NCBI RefSeq assembly: GCF_004684775.1
Contig: NZ_SRIC01000002.1
Location: forward strand, 62,001 to 126,000
DNA from: Streptomyces sp. MZ04
GTDB taxonomy: Bacteria > Actinomycetota > Actinomycetes > Streptomycetales > Streptomycetaceae
Reading direction: 5' to 3'
DNA length: 64,000 nt
Below, piece by piece: positions 1 through 9,052 of this stretch. Position 1 is the first letter of the stretch. Every line of letters begins with the position of its first letter. The translations under genes and the position numbers were made by a program. The notes under the pieces were generated by a model, which ran no database searches, had not been told where the DNA came from, and saw only the letters and a program-made list of their open reading frames with translations.

Positions 1-168
1 CAGGAGCTCGGCATCGCACACACCGCACTGCACGGGACGGCTGCTGTACTGGCCAGCGGAGACCAGCACCCGCATGTGAGGGGCACGGCGTCGGTCTTGA
101 CCATCGGGGGCGGGGTGGGCGCGGGTTGCCCTGCGGGTGATCGTATTGGCCGGACACTCAGCTTGTGA
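1..168 (+). CDS. 3' end of an unrecognised gene
   Basis: A frame open from the left edge reads without interruption for 55 codons (QELGIAHTALHG..., ending GRTLSL) and stops with TGA at 166-168. I do not recognise the family. It faces the P450 gene, which ends at 236 on the other strand, so the two would be convergent. It may be only a chance open frame in GC-rich DNA. Confidence 0.25.
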   Translation, partial: QELGIAHTALHGTAAVLASGDQHPHVRGTASVLTIGGGVGAGCPAGDRIGRTLSL

Positions 169-235
169 CACGACAGCGCCCCCGGCCGGACGGAGGGAGG
201 CCGAGGGCACTGCGCGTGCTGTCACACGGTGAAGG

Positions 236-1426
236 TCACCAGACGATCGGCAGTCGCTCGGGGATGCGCTTCATGAACCCGGTGCGCCACACCAGTTGCT
301 CGATCGGCACGGCCAGATCCAGGGCGGGCATCCGGTCCAGCAGAACCGAGATCGCGGTCTGGGCGTGCGCTTTGCCCAGCGCGGTCGCCGGGCAGTAGTG
401 CTGCCCTCCGCCGAACGACAGATGCCCGCCCGCATTGGGCCGGTCCAGGCGCACGGCGTGCGGGTCGGCGAACTCGTCCGGGTCGTGGTTGGCGGCCTCG
501 ACCAGGACCAGGACCAGCTCACCCTTGCGCACCGTGACGTCACCCAGCTGGATGTCCCCTGTCGCGATGCGGGGCAGACCATCGGCGATGGACAGGTTGA
601 TGCGCAGCAACTCGTCCACGGCGGCCGGGATCAGGGACGGGTCGGCGGCCAACTGCTTCTTCAGCTCGGGGTGCTGGATCAGCGACACGATCGCCATCGT
701 CAAGAACCCCATGACGGAGATGACTCCGGCACCGAACATCGTCACCCCGACCGTGGCCAGCATCTCGTCACTGACGTCGGTGTGGTCCGGCGTACCGCGC
801 AGCGCGGCCAGGTCGCCCATCAACCCGCTGTCCGCGTCGTCCAGCCGGTCGGTCATGTAGGCGATGTCACGGTCCCAGTTCATCTGGGCACCGGGGATCT
901 CCCGGGGGCTGTTCATGAACGCGATGTTCAGCGACCGGTACAGCAGACCGGCGTCTGCCTGCGGGATGCCCAGGACGCGGCAGTGCAGCCCCGTCGAATA
1001 GGGCACCGTGAACCCCTGGCGGAGATCGGCCGGCGCTCCCTCCGTCATGAGCTGGTCGACGAGCCGTACGGCGTGGCCGCGCATCCAGTCGTCCAGGCCA
1101 GGAGCCTTGGGGTTCAGGGCTTTCATCACGGCCCTGCGCAGCCCGGCCCCCGTGATGTTGCCCATATTGTTGACGACCTCCGGCGGGATGGTCAGCGCGT
1201 ACTGGCGCGGCACCCCCGCGGCGGACGTGTCCTTGAGGGAGAACCGGGCGTCGTCCAGCACTTGTTTGCACAGGGCGTACGACGACACCAGCCAGGCGGT
1301 ATCCCCGGCGATGGTGCGGACCCGCTTGATCGGCTCACGGCGCAGCAGGGTTTCGATCTCGGGCGGGAGCTGGTCACCGCGGGGGGAGAACGGGAAGTCG
1401 AGCAGGTGCGTGGTGCCCGTGGTCAT
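236..1426 (-). CDS. CYP121-like cytochrome P450 (cyclodipeptide-tailoring)
   Basis: A 396-residue P450, the same length as Mycobacterium tuberculosis CYP121A1 as I recall it, with close similarity along the whole chain. The haem ligand lies in FGGGQHYCP, with Cys at residue 345 as in CYP121. The I-helix motif is FGAGVIS, lacking the usual acid-Thr pair, a CYP121 trait. The K-helix ELLR, the segment [11 protein letters not shown] and the C-terminal RIPERLP are also shared. CYP121 couples the two tyrosine rings of cyclo(Tyr-Tyr). Here residue 386 is Lys where CYP121 has the substrate-contacting Arg, and 385 is Met rather than Gln. I chose the ATG at 1426 because it overlaps the stop of the cyclodipeptide synthase by 4 bp (ATGA), implying coupled translation. 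The likely job is oxidation or coupling of the synthase product; substrate and redox partner are unknown. Confidence 0.93.
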   Translation of the reverse strand: MTTGTTHLLDFPFSPRGDQLPPEIETLLRREPIKRVRTIAGDTAWLVSSYALCKQVLDDARFSLKDTSAAGVPRQYALTIPPEVVNNMGNITGAGLRRAVMKALNPKAPGLDDWMRGHAVRLVDQLMTEGAPADLRQGFTVPYSTGLHCRVLGIPQADAGLLYRSLNIAFMNSPREIPGAQMNWDRDIAYMTDRLDDADSGLMGDLAALRGTPDHTDVSDEMLATVGVTMFGAGVISVMGFLTMAIVSLIQHPELKKQLAADPSLIPAAVDELLRINLSIADGLPRIATGDIQLGDVTVRKGELVLVLVEAANHDPDEFADPHAVRLDRPNAGGHLSFGGGQHYCPATALGKAHAQTAISVLLDRMPALDLAVPIEQLVWRTGFMKRIPERLPIVW

Positions 1427-2136
1427 ACGAGTGCCCCTTGGGTGGCGTCGGCGGGGGTGACGATGGCGTGCCCCTGGTTGCGGGACGCGCGCAGCCCATG
1501 TCCCCGCGCGTACAGCAGGTCGGCCATCGGCAGGGCCTGGTGGTAGCAGTTGAGCGAGGACGCGACATCGAGGATCGCCGGAGTGTCCAGGAACAAGGGA
1601 GCTTCGGCGATGACGTAGGCGCGGCACACATCGCGCTGCCGGTCGGTGGGCGCCTGGCCGTTGAGCACCTTGTTGGTGAGGAACTCGTCCACCAACTGGT
1701 CGCACACCGTGCGGAACTCCCGGTCGGTGGCCAGCAGATCGTCCAGGTGGGCGCGAAGCTGCCGGTAGGCGGGCAGGTCGAGCAGCGCGGACATGGGTCT
1801 GCCCCGCAGGCGCTTGCCGTCCGGGTCCAGGCTGGTGACGGCGGCGGTCACCTTGGCGCGCACTCCGCGCAGCTGCTTGACCGCCTTACGGCGCGCGTCG
1901 TCGAGCGGATAGCCCAGGGCTTCGTACATGTCGGCGACGTGCAGATCGGTCCAGATCAGATCCACTTGCTCGAACTGGCCGAGCCCCCAGGCGGCCAGTT
2001 CGGCGATCCGCTGGTGCGTGAAGTAGCTGTTGCCCGGCGAGATGCCGATCACTGCGTGTGCGCCGTCGTCGTGGATGACCTGGCAGTGAGGTGTGTATGG
2101 ACGAGCCTTGATCATGTCGGTCGTGGTCGTGGTCAA
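1423..2136 (-). CDS. cyclodipeptide synthase (AlbC family)
   Basis: A 237-residue tRNA-dependent cyclodipeptide synthase, close to the 239 residues of AlbC. These enzymes take two aminoacyl-tRNAs and make a 2,5-diketopiperazine. The nucleophile motif GISPGNSYF gives catalytic Ser33 and Asn36, equivalent to AlbC Ser37 and Asn40. Tyr174 and Glu178 in [10 protein letters not shown] match AlbC Tyr178 and Glu182. SSLNCYH supplies Tyr198 and His199, so the residues at AlbC 40/202/203 are N-Y-H. The amino-acid pair cannot be read from sequence alone; the CYP121-like partner suggests an aromatic product such as cyclo(Tyr-Tyr). The gene is first in a two-gene operon and diverges from the SRPBCC gene at 2398. 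Confidence 0.95.
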   Translation of the reverse strand: MTTTTTDMIKARPYTPHCQVIHDDGAHAVIGISPGNSYFTHQRIAELAAWGLGQFEQVDLIWTDLHVADMYEALGYPLDDARRKAVKQLRGVRAKVTAAVTSLDPDGKRLRGRPMSALLDLPAYRQLRAHLDDLLATDREFRTVCDQLVDEFLTNKVLNGQAPTDRQRDVCRAYVIAEAPLFLDTPAILDVASSLNCYHQALPMADLLYARGHGLRASRNQGHAIVTPADATQGALV

Positions 2137-2239
2137 GGAGTGTGTCCCCTACGGCGCGCTAGTCCCTGCGGGGCCTCGTGCCCCCGGTGTGGCGACGCCG
2201 TCATGAAACTAACCGAACAGGGGTGCCCGCAGTGGGGTA

Positions 2240-2260
2240 ACCAGACAGTAACTCTCTGGT
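2240..2260. promoter_or_regulatory. candidate dyad operator in divergent intergenic region
   Basis: ACCAGA and TCTGGT form a perfect 6-bp inverted repeat with a 9-bp spacer, about midway between the start of the cyclodipeptide synthase (2136) and the SRPBCC gene (2398). The region is relatively AT-rich. The position suits a regulator of either divergent unit, but short arms like these can occur by chance. Confidence 0.25.
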
Positions 2261-2397
2261 ATTTCCGCAGGTTGAAAGCTGGATCATCCTATCGCCGGCG
2301 TGCTGGCCCACTTCGCCACGATGGCGACGTTCCGCCACCCGTGGGATCATTTGTATGAAGTGACAACAGACACGAAGAAGGCAATAAAGAGGGCAAA

Positions 2398-2850
2398 ATG
2401 TCTACGATCAAGGAATCCATCGACATTTCCCGCAGCCCCGAGGAGGTCTTCTCCTACGTGACCGACCCGACCCACCTGCCCGACTGGCAGGAGAGCGCCG
2501 TCTCGGTCCGCCTCCTGGGCGACGCGCCCATCACCGCCGGCTCGAAGGTCGCCGTGACGCGGCGGCTGGGGCGTCGGGAGATGGTCACCACCATGCAGGT
2601 CATCGACCTCGATCCGCCGAGGAGTTGGCACATCCAGGGCATCGACGGTCCGGTGCGCGGCGATGTCCAGGGCACGATCGAGCCGATCGACAACGGCGAG
2701 CATTCACGTCTGACGCTCGCCCTCGACTTCGAGGGCCACGGCATCGGCAAGGCGCTGGTCCCCCTCGTGGTACGCCCGCACGTACGCAAGGAGATGCCCA
2801 GAGACGAGCAGACCCTGAAGGGCATTCTGGAGGCGGGGGCACCCCGGTGA
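2398..2850 (+). CDS. SRPBCC-fold protein (polyketide cyclase/dehydrase-like)
   Basis: 150 residues with the START/SRPBCC pattern. The N-terminal strand has IKESIDISRSPEEVFSYVTD followed by PTHLPDW, the middle strands carry charged amphipathic segments, and a long C-terminal helix ends the domain. Such proteins form a deep hydrophobic cavity used for binding or transforming ligands, often in antibiotic pathways, but the fold alone gives no substrate. A purine-rich stretch (AAAGAGGGCAAA) precedes the ATG. It diverges from the cyclodipeptide synthase operon; a functional link is possible but not shown. Confidence 0.8.
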   Translation: MSTIKESIDISRSPEEVFSYVTDPTHLPDWQESAVSVRLLGDAPITAGSKVAVTRRLGRREMVTTMQVIDLDPPRSWHIQGIDGPVRGDVQGTIEPIDNGEHSRLTLALDFEGHGIGKALVPLVVRPHVRKEMPRDEQTLKGILEAGAPR

Positions 2851-3308
2851 GGCCCGTGGGCTGTCGTGCACCCGGCCGCGCTGCACTGGCAGGCGCTGGC
2901 AGGGGCAATCGCTCCATGTGATCAGCACTGCCCTAGGGCTCTACTCCGGCACCGGCGTGAGCCTGCCCAACCCCTGCCCCTAACAGCGGGGTTGGGGGCG
3001 GCTGTTGTCAGTGGTGCGGCCCGGTGGATCGGCCGTGAGCAGCAGCTGGTCCACCAACGCACCCCGTGGCCGTGCAAGTTGTCGCCCGTGAAGATCGCTG
3101 CCGCGGCCGGTATGAGCTGGGACGACGTACTCGCGGCGTGCGGCCATACCGGCTAGTCCATGTGGGCACCGCGCTGTGTGAGTACGCCTTCGAAGAGATG
3201 CGGGCCCTCGGCGCCGAAGAGGGCTTTGGGCTTGCGCTTTCCGTTGCGGCAACTTCTACGGTCATGTGTGTGGCCGGAGAGACCGGCCCGGCGAGGGAGG
3301 CGCCGGCA

Positions 3309-4073
3309 ATGGCCTGGTCGATCGCGGAGGTGGCGCGGATGTCCAAGGTGACATCGCGGACGCTGCGGCATTACGACGAGATCGGCCTGCTGCCGCCCGC
3401 ATGGATCGGGAGCAACGGGCACCGCTACTACGAGGAGGCCGATCTGCTGCGGTTGCAGCAGATCCTGCTGATGCGGGAGCTGGACCTGGGGCTGCGCGAG
3501 ATCCAGGCGGTCCTGGACAGTCGGCTCGACCAGGTGGCCGTGCTCCGTGAGCACCACCAACGGCTGCTCGCGGAACGGGACCGGCTGGAGACGCTGGCCC
3601 GTACGGTCGGCCGCACCATCGCCGAACTGGAAGAAGGTAAGGACAAGAGCCATATGACGAAGATCAACAAGCCGGAGAACCTGTTCGAGGGGTTCCAGCC
3701 CCCCTCCGAGGCCGAGGCCGAGGTACGGGAGCGGTGGCCGCAGGCGTGGGAGCAGTCGCGGCAGGCCGTCGAGGCGATGACCTCCGAGGACACGGAGCGC
3801 TGGCAGCGTGAGGTGACGGCGCAGATGATCCGTATGGCGGAGTTCATGGTGGCCGGCACGCCGGTGTCCGACCCTGCGGTACAGGCCGAGGTGGACGCCA
3901 ACTACCAGGGCATCCGCCGGTTCTGGACCCCGACTGCGGCCGCGTACAAGGGAGTGGGCCAGACCTATGTCGACGACCCGCAGATGCGGGCCAACTTCGA
4001 CAAGATCGCCGACGGTCTCGCCGTCTACCAGCGTGACGCGATGACCGTGTACGCCGATGCCCGGCTGAGCTGA
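3309..4073 (+). CDS. TipA-like MerR-family regulator
   Basis: 254 residues, matching the roughly 253 of TipAL. Residues 1-70 are a MerR winged-helix domain (SIAEVARMSKVTSRTLRHYD, then GYRYY-like HRYYEEADLLRLQQI). A coiled-coil dimerisation helix follows to about residue 112, then a TipAS-type effector domain with EVRERWPQAWEQSRQ. In TipA the short form TipAS is made from an internal start and binds thiopeptide antibiotics. Here an ATG at 3654 (MTKINKPENLFEGF) starts the effector domain and is preceded by GAAGGTAAGGA, a ribosome-site-like run, so the same two-product arrangement is plausible. The ATG at 3309 was chosen because the MerR domain begins there; the frame is open further upstream. 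Confidence 0.88.
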   Translation: MAWSIAEVARMSKVTSRTLRHYDEIGLLPPAWIGSNGHRYYEEADLLRLQQILLMRELDLGLREIQAVLDSRLDQVAVLREHHQRLLAERDRLETLARTVGRTIAELEEGKDKSHMTKINKPENLFEGFQPPSEAEAEVRERWPQAWEQSRQAVEAMTSEDTERWQREVTAQMIRMAEFMVAGTPVSDPAVQAEVDANYQGIRRFWTPTAAAYKGVGQTYVDDPQMRANFDKIADGLAVYQRDAMTVYADARLS

Positions 4074-4230
4074 CCGCACGCGGGCTTGTGGAGCGACTTG
4101 TCGAAGCCGGTGGGCCCACCGCCCCGGCTGCCACGGTGCTGCCTGCTGGCCCGCTGGTTCCTCGGTTCGGGGACGGTGTGCTTGATCTGGCACCTGCGCA
4201 GGTACCGGCGGTTACGCCTACACCGTCGGG

Positions 4231-4296
4231 CGCAGCCGCAGCCGCAGCCGCAGCCGCAGCCGCAGCCGCAGCCGCAGCCGCAGCCGCAGCCGCAGC
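4231..4296. repeat. CGCAGC x11 perfect hexanucleotide tandem repeat
   Basis: Eleven uninterrupted copies of CGCAGC lie between the convergent ends of the TipA-like gene and the large HTH gene. No convincing protein covers it, although frames across it would read poly-Ala or Gln-Pro. Nothing else was recognised between 4074 and 4320. Confidence 0.97.
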
Positions 4297-4320
4297 TGCT
4301 TGGGCTGCCGTGTCGCCGGC

Positions 4321-6681
4321 TCAGGGGCTGTTGCCTGGTGCGGGACCTTCTGGGAACGTGCGGTCAGATGCTGAGAGAAGTCCGTTGACGGCTCGGCGGG
4401 CCATCCACCACAACTGCCGCGTTGGTCCGAGGACGACCGCCTTGCCTGTGAACTGCATGGCGTACAGGCTCAGTTCGACGCGCCGGGTGCCCCAGATGGA
4501 ACAGACGCGGTCCTCTAGATGGTCTGCGTTCTTGTCGAGCGAAGGCCTGTCCAACATGCCGATCAGCCCTAGGTGGTAGGCGAGCGGCTGAGAGCCGACG
4601 ACGTGGTCCAAGAGCCGCGCTGCGACCCGAGTGGACTGGCCCTTGCTGGAGTCGTGGAGGCGTTGGAAGTTCTTCAGCAGCACAGCTACATGCCCGGCTG
4701 ACTGTTCGGGGCCGGCGGCTGCGAGTACGGCATCGAGGTGTGTGCTGAGACGGGCCGTGTCCAGGGCGAGGCTGAGGTTGACCACGCTGGAGGCGGTGCC
4801 GGTGCGGGCCTGGACTGCCAGGTCGGAGGGACTCAGGTACTGGGGACGGGTGGTGTGCAGCCTGAGCAGTGCGGCGCCGGCGTGTCCCGTGGGCCGGTCC
4901 TGTGTGGTGCAGGTGTATATGGCGTCGGCGTGTTCGTGCAGGTCGCCGTCGAGAAGGGCGACGAGCATGTCTGCCGCGTGTTCGGGACTGCAGCGGGTGG
5001 CTGCCTCGGCCAGCAGGGACAGGGAGTTCATGCCGGGGTGTATCTGGTCCAGGCAGTGCAGCAGGACGTGGGTGTCGGCCTGTGTGCGTGAGCGCACGCC
5101 GGCCGTCAGTGCGTCGGAGGCTTCTTTGTGACGGCCTGCGACATTGAGGTCGATGATCAGCTGGGCGAGCTCGGGTACCGGACGCGTCAGGACCGCATGA
5201 GTGAGCACGTCCGAGGCGGAGTCGTGCATGTTCGCCGTGTGCAGGGCGGACACCAGCGCCACGAGATGGCCTGTGGTGCGCTGCTGGGTCTGTGAGAAGA
5301 CGGCGGCCGCGGCTGCGGCAAGTCCCGCTCTGCGCAGGGCACCGATCAGTTCCGCGACGTCGGTGGCCACTCGGCTGCGCGCCATCGCGCTCTGCAGCGC
5401 ATCGGCGAGGGAACCGAAGCCGGATTCGTGCAAGGCGATGACCAGTTCGGCGAGTTCAGCACAGACGCGATCCTGCGCGGGGCAGGCCACGGCCTGCGCC
5501 AGGGCGTCATCGAGAGCGGGATCCGCCAGCAGGCCGCAGACAGCCAGGATCTCCGGCACACAACGGTGGGCCACCGTGGCACTGAGCAGGACCAGCACCG
5601 CCTCGTGATGACCGCGACGGTGCAGGATCCTGGCCAGTTCGGCGAGGCCCTGAGGGCTATGCAGTTCCACGGACGCCTGCAGAAGCGCGGCAGCGGGCTC
5701 CTGCAGACCGGCCCTCAGCAGTTCCCCGATGAGATCCGCCGTGTCACCGACTGGCCGCACCGCCACCATGGCCGGCAGCGCGGCTTCGGCATGTTTGTGC
5801 AGTCCCGCTCCATAGAGGGAACCGAGCAGAGCCTGAACCTCGGCCACCGGACGGCACCTGCTCACCGACGTGACGAGTTCGCTGGCAATGGCCCCGCGCG
5901 GGCCGGTGGCAAGCCCGCCGACCAGCTGCACCAGTTCGGGCACGGAAGCCGTACGGTCCGCGGCTTCCAGGACCTCCATCAGGGACGTCCCCGAAATGCC
6001 CTCGTTGAGAAGCTCTTCGGCAGCATCGAGCTGCTCCTCCAGGACGTGGCAGCGCTCCTCGGCCATCCGCAACTCGACCCTGGTGTCCTCCAGTTGCCGC
6101 CGCAGATCGGCCACCTCGTCCCGCAGGGCACTGCCGGCCTGCATCAGGGTGCCGCAGCGCTCCTGCCACACCTCGACGGCCGTCGTGTACGTGTGCCGCT
6201 GCTCATCGAGCTCAGTCTGTAGTCCCGCCTGTTCCACCGACTGCCGTGCCAGCCGCTGCTGGCGTTCATCGATGGCCTCCAACAGAGCGCGCTCCCGTAG
6301 CCGCAGCTTGCGCACCTCTTCATCCTGCGCGAGAAAGCGGTCCTGCAGACGCTGCAGGTCTGTGCCCGCAGAACGGCACGCACTGGCCGCATCGTGGAGC
6401 CTTCGCAGTGCCGCGATCGCATCCGGAGTGACCGGCGCCCCACAGTGCTCCGCCACATCAGCGAGCAGGGCGCTGACGAACGACCAGGGCGTGCGCCGGC
6501 TGCCGCTGAGATACCGGCTCACCGTCCCCGGATCCATGTGCCGACGCCCCGCGTACGCACGGACGCTGACGCCGTCCAGCCGGGCGAAGTATGTACGCAG
6601 ATCAGTGACGAACGCTTCCACCGCGGGCGGCAGGTCGGCGCTGAGCGCAGCCAGCCCCGTGGTCCTCGCTTTGGCGTCCAT
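4321..6681 (-). CDS. HTH / coiled-coil / helical-repeat protein
   Basis: 786 residues with three parts. Residues about 20-100 hold an XRE-like helix-turn-helix (VRAYAGRRHMDPGTVSRYLS). Residues about 110-235 are a long Glu/Gln/Arg-rich coiled coil (LEDTRVELRMAEERCHVLEE). From about 240 to 700 there are roughly a dozen 35-residue alpha-helical repeats of the form hhxAL.xAGhxxxAxxxLxxAVxxRP, resembling TPR/PPR solenoids. This layout recurs in Streptomyces as a large family of unknown function; DNA or RNA binding plus a protein scaffold is my inference. Start is the only ATG upstream of the HTH. Confidence 0.8.
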   Translation of the reverse strand: MDAKARTTGLAALSADLPPAVEAFVTDLRTYFARLDGVSVRAYAGRRHMDPGTVSRYLSGSRRTPWSFVSALLADVAEHCGAPVTPDAIAALRRLHDAASACRSAGTDLQRLQDRFLAQDEEVRKLRLRERALLEAIDERQQRLARQSVEQAGLQTELDEQRHTYTTAVEVWQERCGTLMQAGSALRDEVADLRRQLEDTRVELRMAEERCHVLEEQLDAAEELLNEGISGTSLMEVLEAADRTASVPELVQLVGGLATGPRGAIASELVTSVSRCRPVAEVQALLGSLYGAGLHKHAEAALPAMVAVRPVGDTADLIGELLRAGLQEPAAALLQASVELHSPQGLAELARILHRRGHHEAVLVLLSATVAHRCVPEILAVCGLLADPALDDALAQAVACPAQDRVCAELAELVIALHESGFGSLADALQSAMARSRVATDVAELIGALRRAGLAAAAAAVFSQTQQRTTGHLVALVSALHTANMHDSASDVLTHAVLTRPVPELAQLIIDLNVAGRHKEASDALTAGVRSRTQADTHVLLHCLDQIHPGMNSLSLLAEAATRCSPEHAADMLVALLDGDLHEHADAIYTCTTQDRPTGHAGAALLRLHTTRPQYLSPSDLAVQARTGTASSVVNLSLALDTARLSTHLDAVLAAAGPEQSAGHVAVLLKNFQRLHDSSKGQSTRVAARLLDHVVGSQPLAYHLGLIGMLDRPSLDKNADHLEDRVCSIWGTRRVELSLYAMQFTGKAVVLGPTRQLWWMARRAVNGLLSASDRTFPEGPAPGNSP

Positions 6682-6921
6682 GAATCCCGTCCCGCTGTTC
6701 CGTGAGCGCTGCCATCAACAGCACAACTATGGCGAGCAGGAAGGGAGTTCGGCTGCCTTTAGGTGTTTCCAGCCTCATCGGCAACAGTCGGTCCGTTGCC
6801 AGCACAGCTGGCTGCTGATGCCCCCTGCCCGGCAACGTCCCACGCACAGCAGGATCAGCTGTAGCCGGCCGGCAGGCCTGTGCCGGCTGATCGTCCATCG
6901 CCTTGCACAGCAGGAGACACA

Positions 6922-7224
6922 GTGTCCCTCGGCAACAACGACGCTCACCCCACCCCACCGCAGACCATCGCGCCCCCACGAGCCGCCCGCGGTGGCCTGC
7001 CCAGGCAGGAAGGGCCCGGCCGGGTAACCCTCGAAGTACATGCGCCCCGGCGGATCAGCGCGACCGGCAGCGCCGCAGTCCTCAGCCACAGCCTGCTGGT
7101 CACCGGTCTGATCAGCGGCCAGATCCCGGCCACCCCCACACTTGTGTGGCCGCTGGTGGCCCTGAGTATCGCCAGCATGGCCTACGACCTCGGCCGCAAG
7201 GCGATCACGCTCGACCGGCTGTGA
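6922..7224 (+). CDS. small membrane protein, function unknown
   Basis: 100 residues starting at GTG 6922 with GGAG 5 bp upstream. The N-terminal 45 residues are polar and Pro/Arg-rich. Two hydrophobic segments follow (AVLSHSLLVTGLISG and TLVWPLVALSIASMAYDLG) and the protein ends in a short basic tail. It diverges from the large HTH/coiled-coil gene. No family recognised. Confidence 0.55.
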   Translation: MSLGNNDAHPTPPQTIAPPRAARGGLPRQEGPGRVTLEVHAPRRISATGSAAVLSHSLLVTGLISGQIPATPTLVWPLVALSIASMAYDLGRKAITLDRL

Positions 7225-7256
7225 AGCCAAAGTTGTTTACGCGTCAGATGTCCGAG

Positions 7257-8846
7257 CTACATCTGTGCGATGCGCCGGTTCAGGGCGTCGATACAGGAGG
7301 CGGCACCTGATACGGACAAGCTGTCCAGCCACGCGGCGAGAGGCGGGACCGGTGCGTCCGGCTCAAGGCCGAGGAAGTCGGCGAACTCTCGGCTCATGAC
7401 CTCAGGGGGGAAGCCGGCCTGGGGCAGGAGGGCGAGCAGTAGTGCCCGCTGCTCCTGGGCGGGGCCGGCGCGCAAAGCGGTGAGGTCGAGCGCGTCAGCC
7501 AGATGTTTGGTCACAGAGTCGCCGTCCCGCACCTTGGGAAACTTGAAGTACAGGGCGTGGGCATACGCGGGGATGAGCCGCTTGGGCCTGTTGCCCCGCA
7601 CGGGGATGTCATCGATTCCGCTTCCGAACAATCTCCGGAGAGGACCGCCGAACCAGTCGCCGAAGATTCCGAAGAATGAGGGGGCGGCGGGAAACCACAG
7701 GTTGGTCCACCGTACGACGGCGAAGGGAGACCAGTCGTTGAGCACGGCCGCACCTTTCCAGCGGTAGGTGTACGGCCCCCCGCCGGGGCGGATTGGCGTT
7801 TGAGGAACCGGGGGGCACGTGACCAGCTCGTGCCGTGATACCCGCTCCTCGAAGTTCTTCCTATTGCGTGCGTACAGCAGGTCGGCGAAATACATGGGTG
7901 TGCCGCAGCTGATGAAATCGGTGATCAGCCACTGGTTGCCGCGCGCGCGGAGATCTTTCCATAGGGTCCGCTGGGCATTGCGGTAGGCGGACAGCTGGTC
8001 AGGGGTGGGTGTCTGGTCCGCATCCCGGCTCGGGAGCGCCGCTGCTTGCTCCTGGAAGTCTGCCAGCGACGGCGGATCTCCGGTCACGCCCGCATGGGTG
8101 CGATTGTTCATCTCGCCCCACAGATAGCTGATTCCGTCGTAGGCGATATAGGCGCCGAGACTGTGCGCGACAATAATGATGCGCTGGTACCGGGGCCGGT
8201 CCCGATATTTTGAGTTGTGTAGCTCCTTGAGGAGGTCGATGAATTCCTGGCGGATATCGTGCCGCACCGCATAGGAGCGGGGCGACGTGTCAAGATACCG
8301 CACCACGTCGACGAGGCTGCTCGTGATGAACTGCGGGACCACTTTGGTGACCAGGATGAGCAGAGCAACCCCGACCACCCCTGTCCCGAGAATCGCGGTG
8401 AAGAGGGTTTTGGCGAATTCTTCCTCGCTGGAGACAGGGTGCAGCTCGTAGATCTTCCAGCCAATGAAAAGAATGATGGCCCAGGAAGCAGCCCATGCGA
8501 AGCGAAGACCCGGCGGCCGCGGAAGCCTGCAGAGCAGCCTGAAGAATGTCGGAACCATGTCCCACAGCCGGTTGCCCTGCATCAGGTGTGCCCAGTGATA
8601 CTCAAAGAACTCCGTCTGCGGACGGGCGCCCTGTGCGGGCGCCACGAACCGGCGGGATTCAAACGAGTCGGACACGATGTCCGGCCGCGAGTCGAACTCC
8701 CACTCCCAGACGTCCGGCTTCACCGGAGGCAGCCCGGCCCGGATGAATCCCGTCAGTGCGTCCAACGGGCGCTGCTCACCCATCCCGTGCACGATCACGA
8801 CCGCCTGACGCTCGCGCCCGAGCCCGGCCTGTGGAGGATCGGCCAT
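7257..8846 (-). CDS. membrane-associated alpha/beta-hydrolase-like protein
   Basis: 529 residues from the ATG at 8846. Near the N-terminus is AVVIVHGMGEQ, an oxyanion-region motif. Later IIIVAHSLGAYIAYD supplies the nucleophile elbow (Ser in AHSLG), so an esterase/lipase fold is likely. Two membrane segments lie between them (FAWAASWAIILFIGW and ILGTGVVGVALLILVTKVV). The C-terminal third, with TDFISCGTPMYFADLLY, would complete the hydrolase. Substrate unknown. The frame stays open upstream; an alternative ATG at 8978 has GGCGGAG close by, so the start is uncertain. Confidence 0.65.
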   Translation of the reverse strand: MADPPQAGLGRERQAVVIVHGMGEQRPLDALTGFIRAGLPPVKPDVWEWEFDSRPDIVSDSFESRRFVAPAQGARPQTEFFEYHWAHLMQGNRLWDMVPTFFRLLCRLPRPPGLRFAWAASWAIILFIGWKIYELHPVSSEEEFAKTLFTAILGTGVVGVALLILVTKVVPQFITSSLVDVVRYLDTSPRSYAVRHDIRQEFIDLLKELHNSKYRDRPRYQRIIIVAHSLGAYIAYDGISYLWGEMNNRTHAGVTGDPPSLADFQEQAAALPSRDADQTPTPDQLSAYRNAQRTLWKDLRARGNQWLITDFISCGTPMYFADLLYARNRKNFEERVSRHELVTCPPVPQTPIRPGGGPYTYRWKGAAVLNDWSPFAVVRWTNLWFPAAPSFFGIFGDWFGGPLRRLFGSGIDDIPVRGNRPKRLIPAYAHALYFKFPKVRDGDSVTKHLADALDLTALRAGPAQEQRALLLALLPQAGFPPEVMSREFADFLGLEPDAPVPPLAAWLDSLSVSGAASCIDALNRRIAQM

Positions 8847-9052
8847 GAAGCCCCAATCATCGGATGCGGCGACGGCACCGCAGCTTCCCCCATAATCGGC
8901 TTCCTGGGCAGGGACCTTGAACCCGCCGTTCGGGTTCCTGGCGTACGCGCGCCGTGCCCGAGACCATCCGACCGACATGCTCCGCCGGAACGCCCCGACC
9001 AGCGAGTGGCTGCGGTGAGGTGTGGAGACGCGGCCGTCATGGCGACGACAAC

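Noticed and set aside
296-1546. Long plus-strand frame opposite the P450
   Set aside because: It is the complement of a well-supported P450 coding sequence; GC-rich third positions keep antisense frames open.
4088-4579. Open frame crossing the CGCAGC repeat and reading poly-Ala
   Set aside because: It overlaps the 3' end of the large HTH gene on the other strand and is open only because of the repeat; no family resemblance outside the array.
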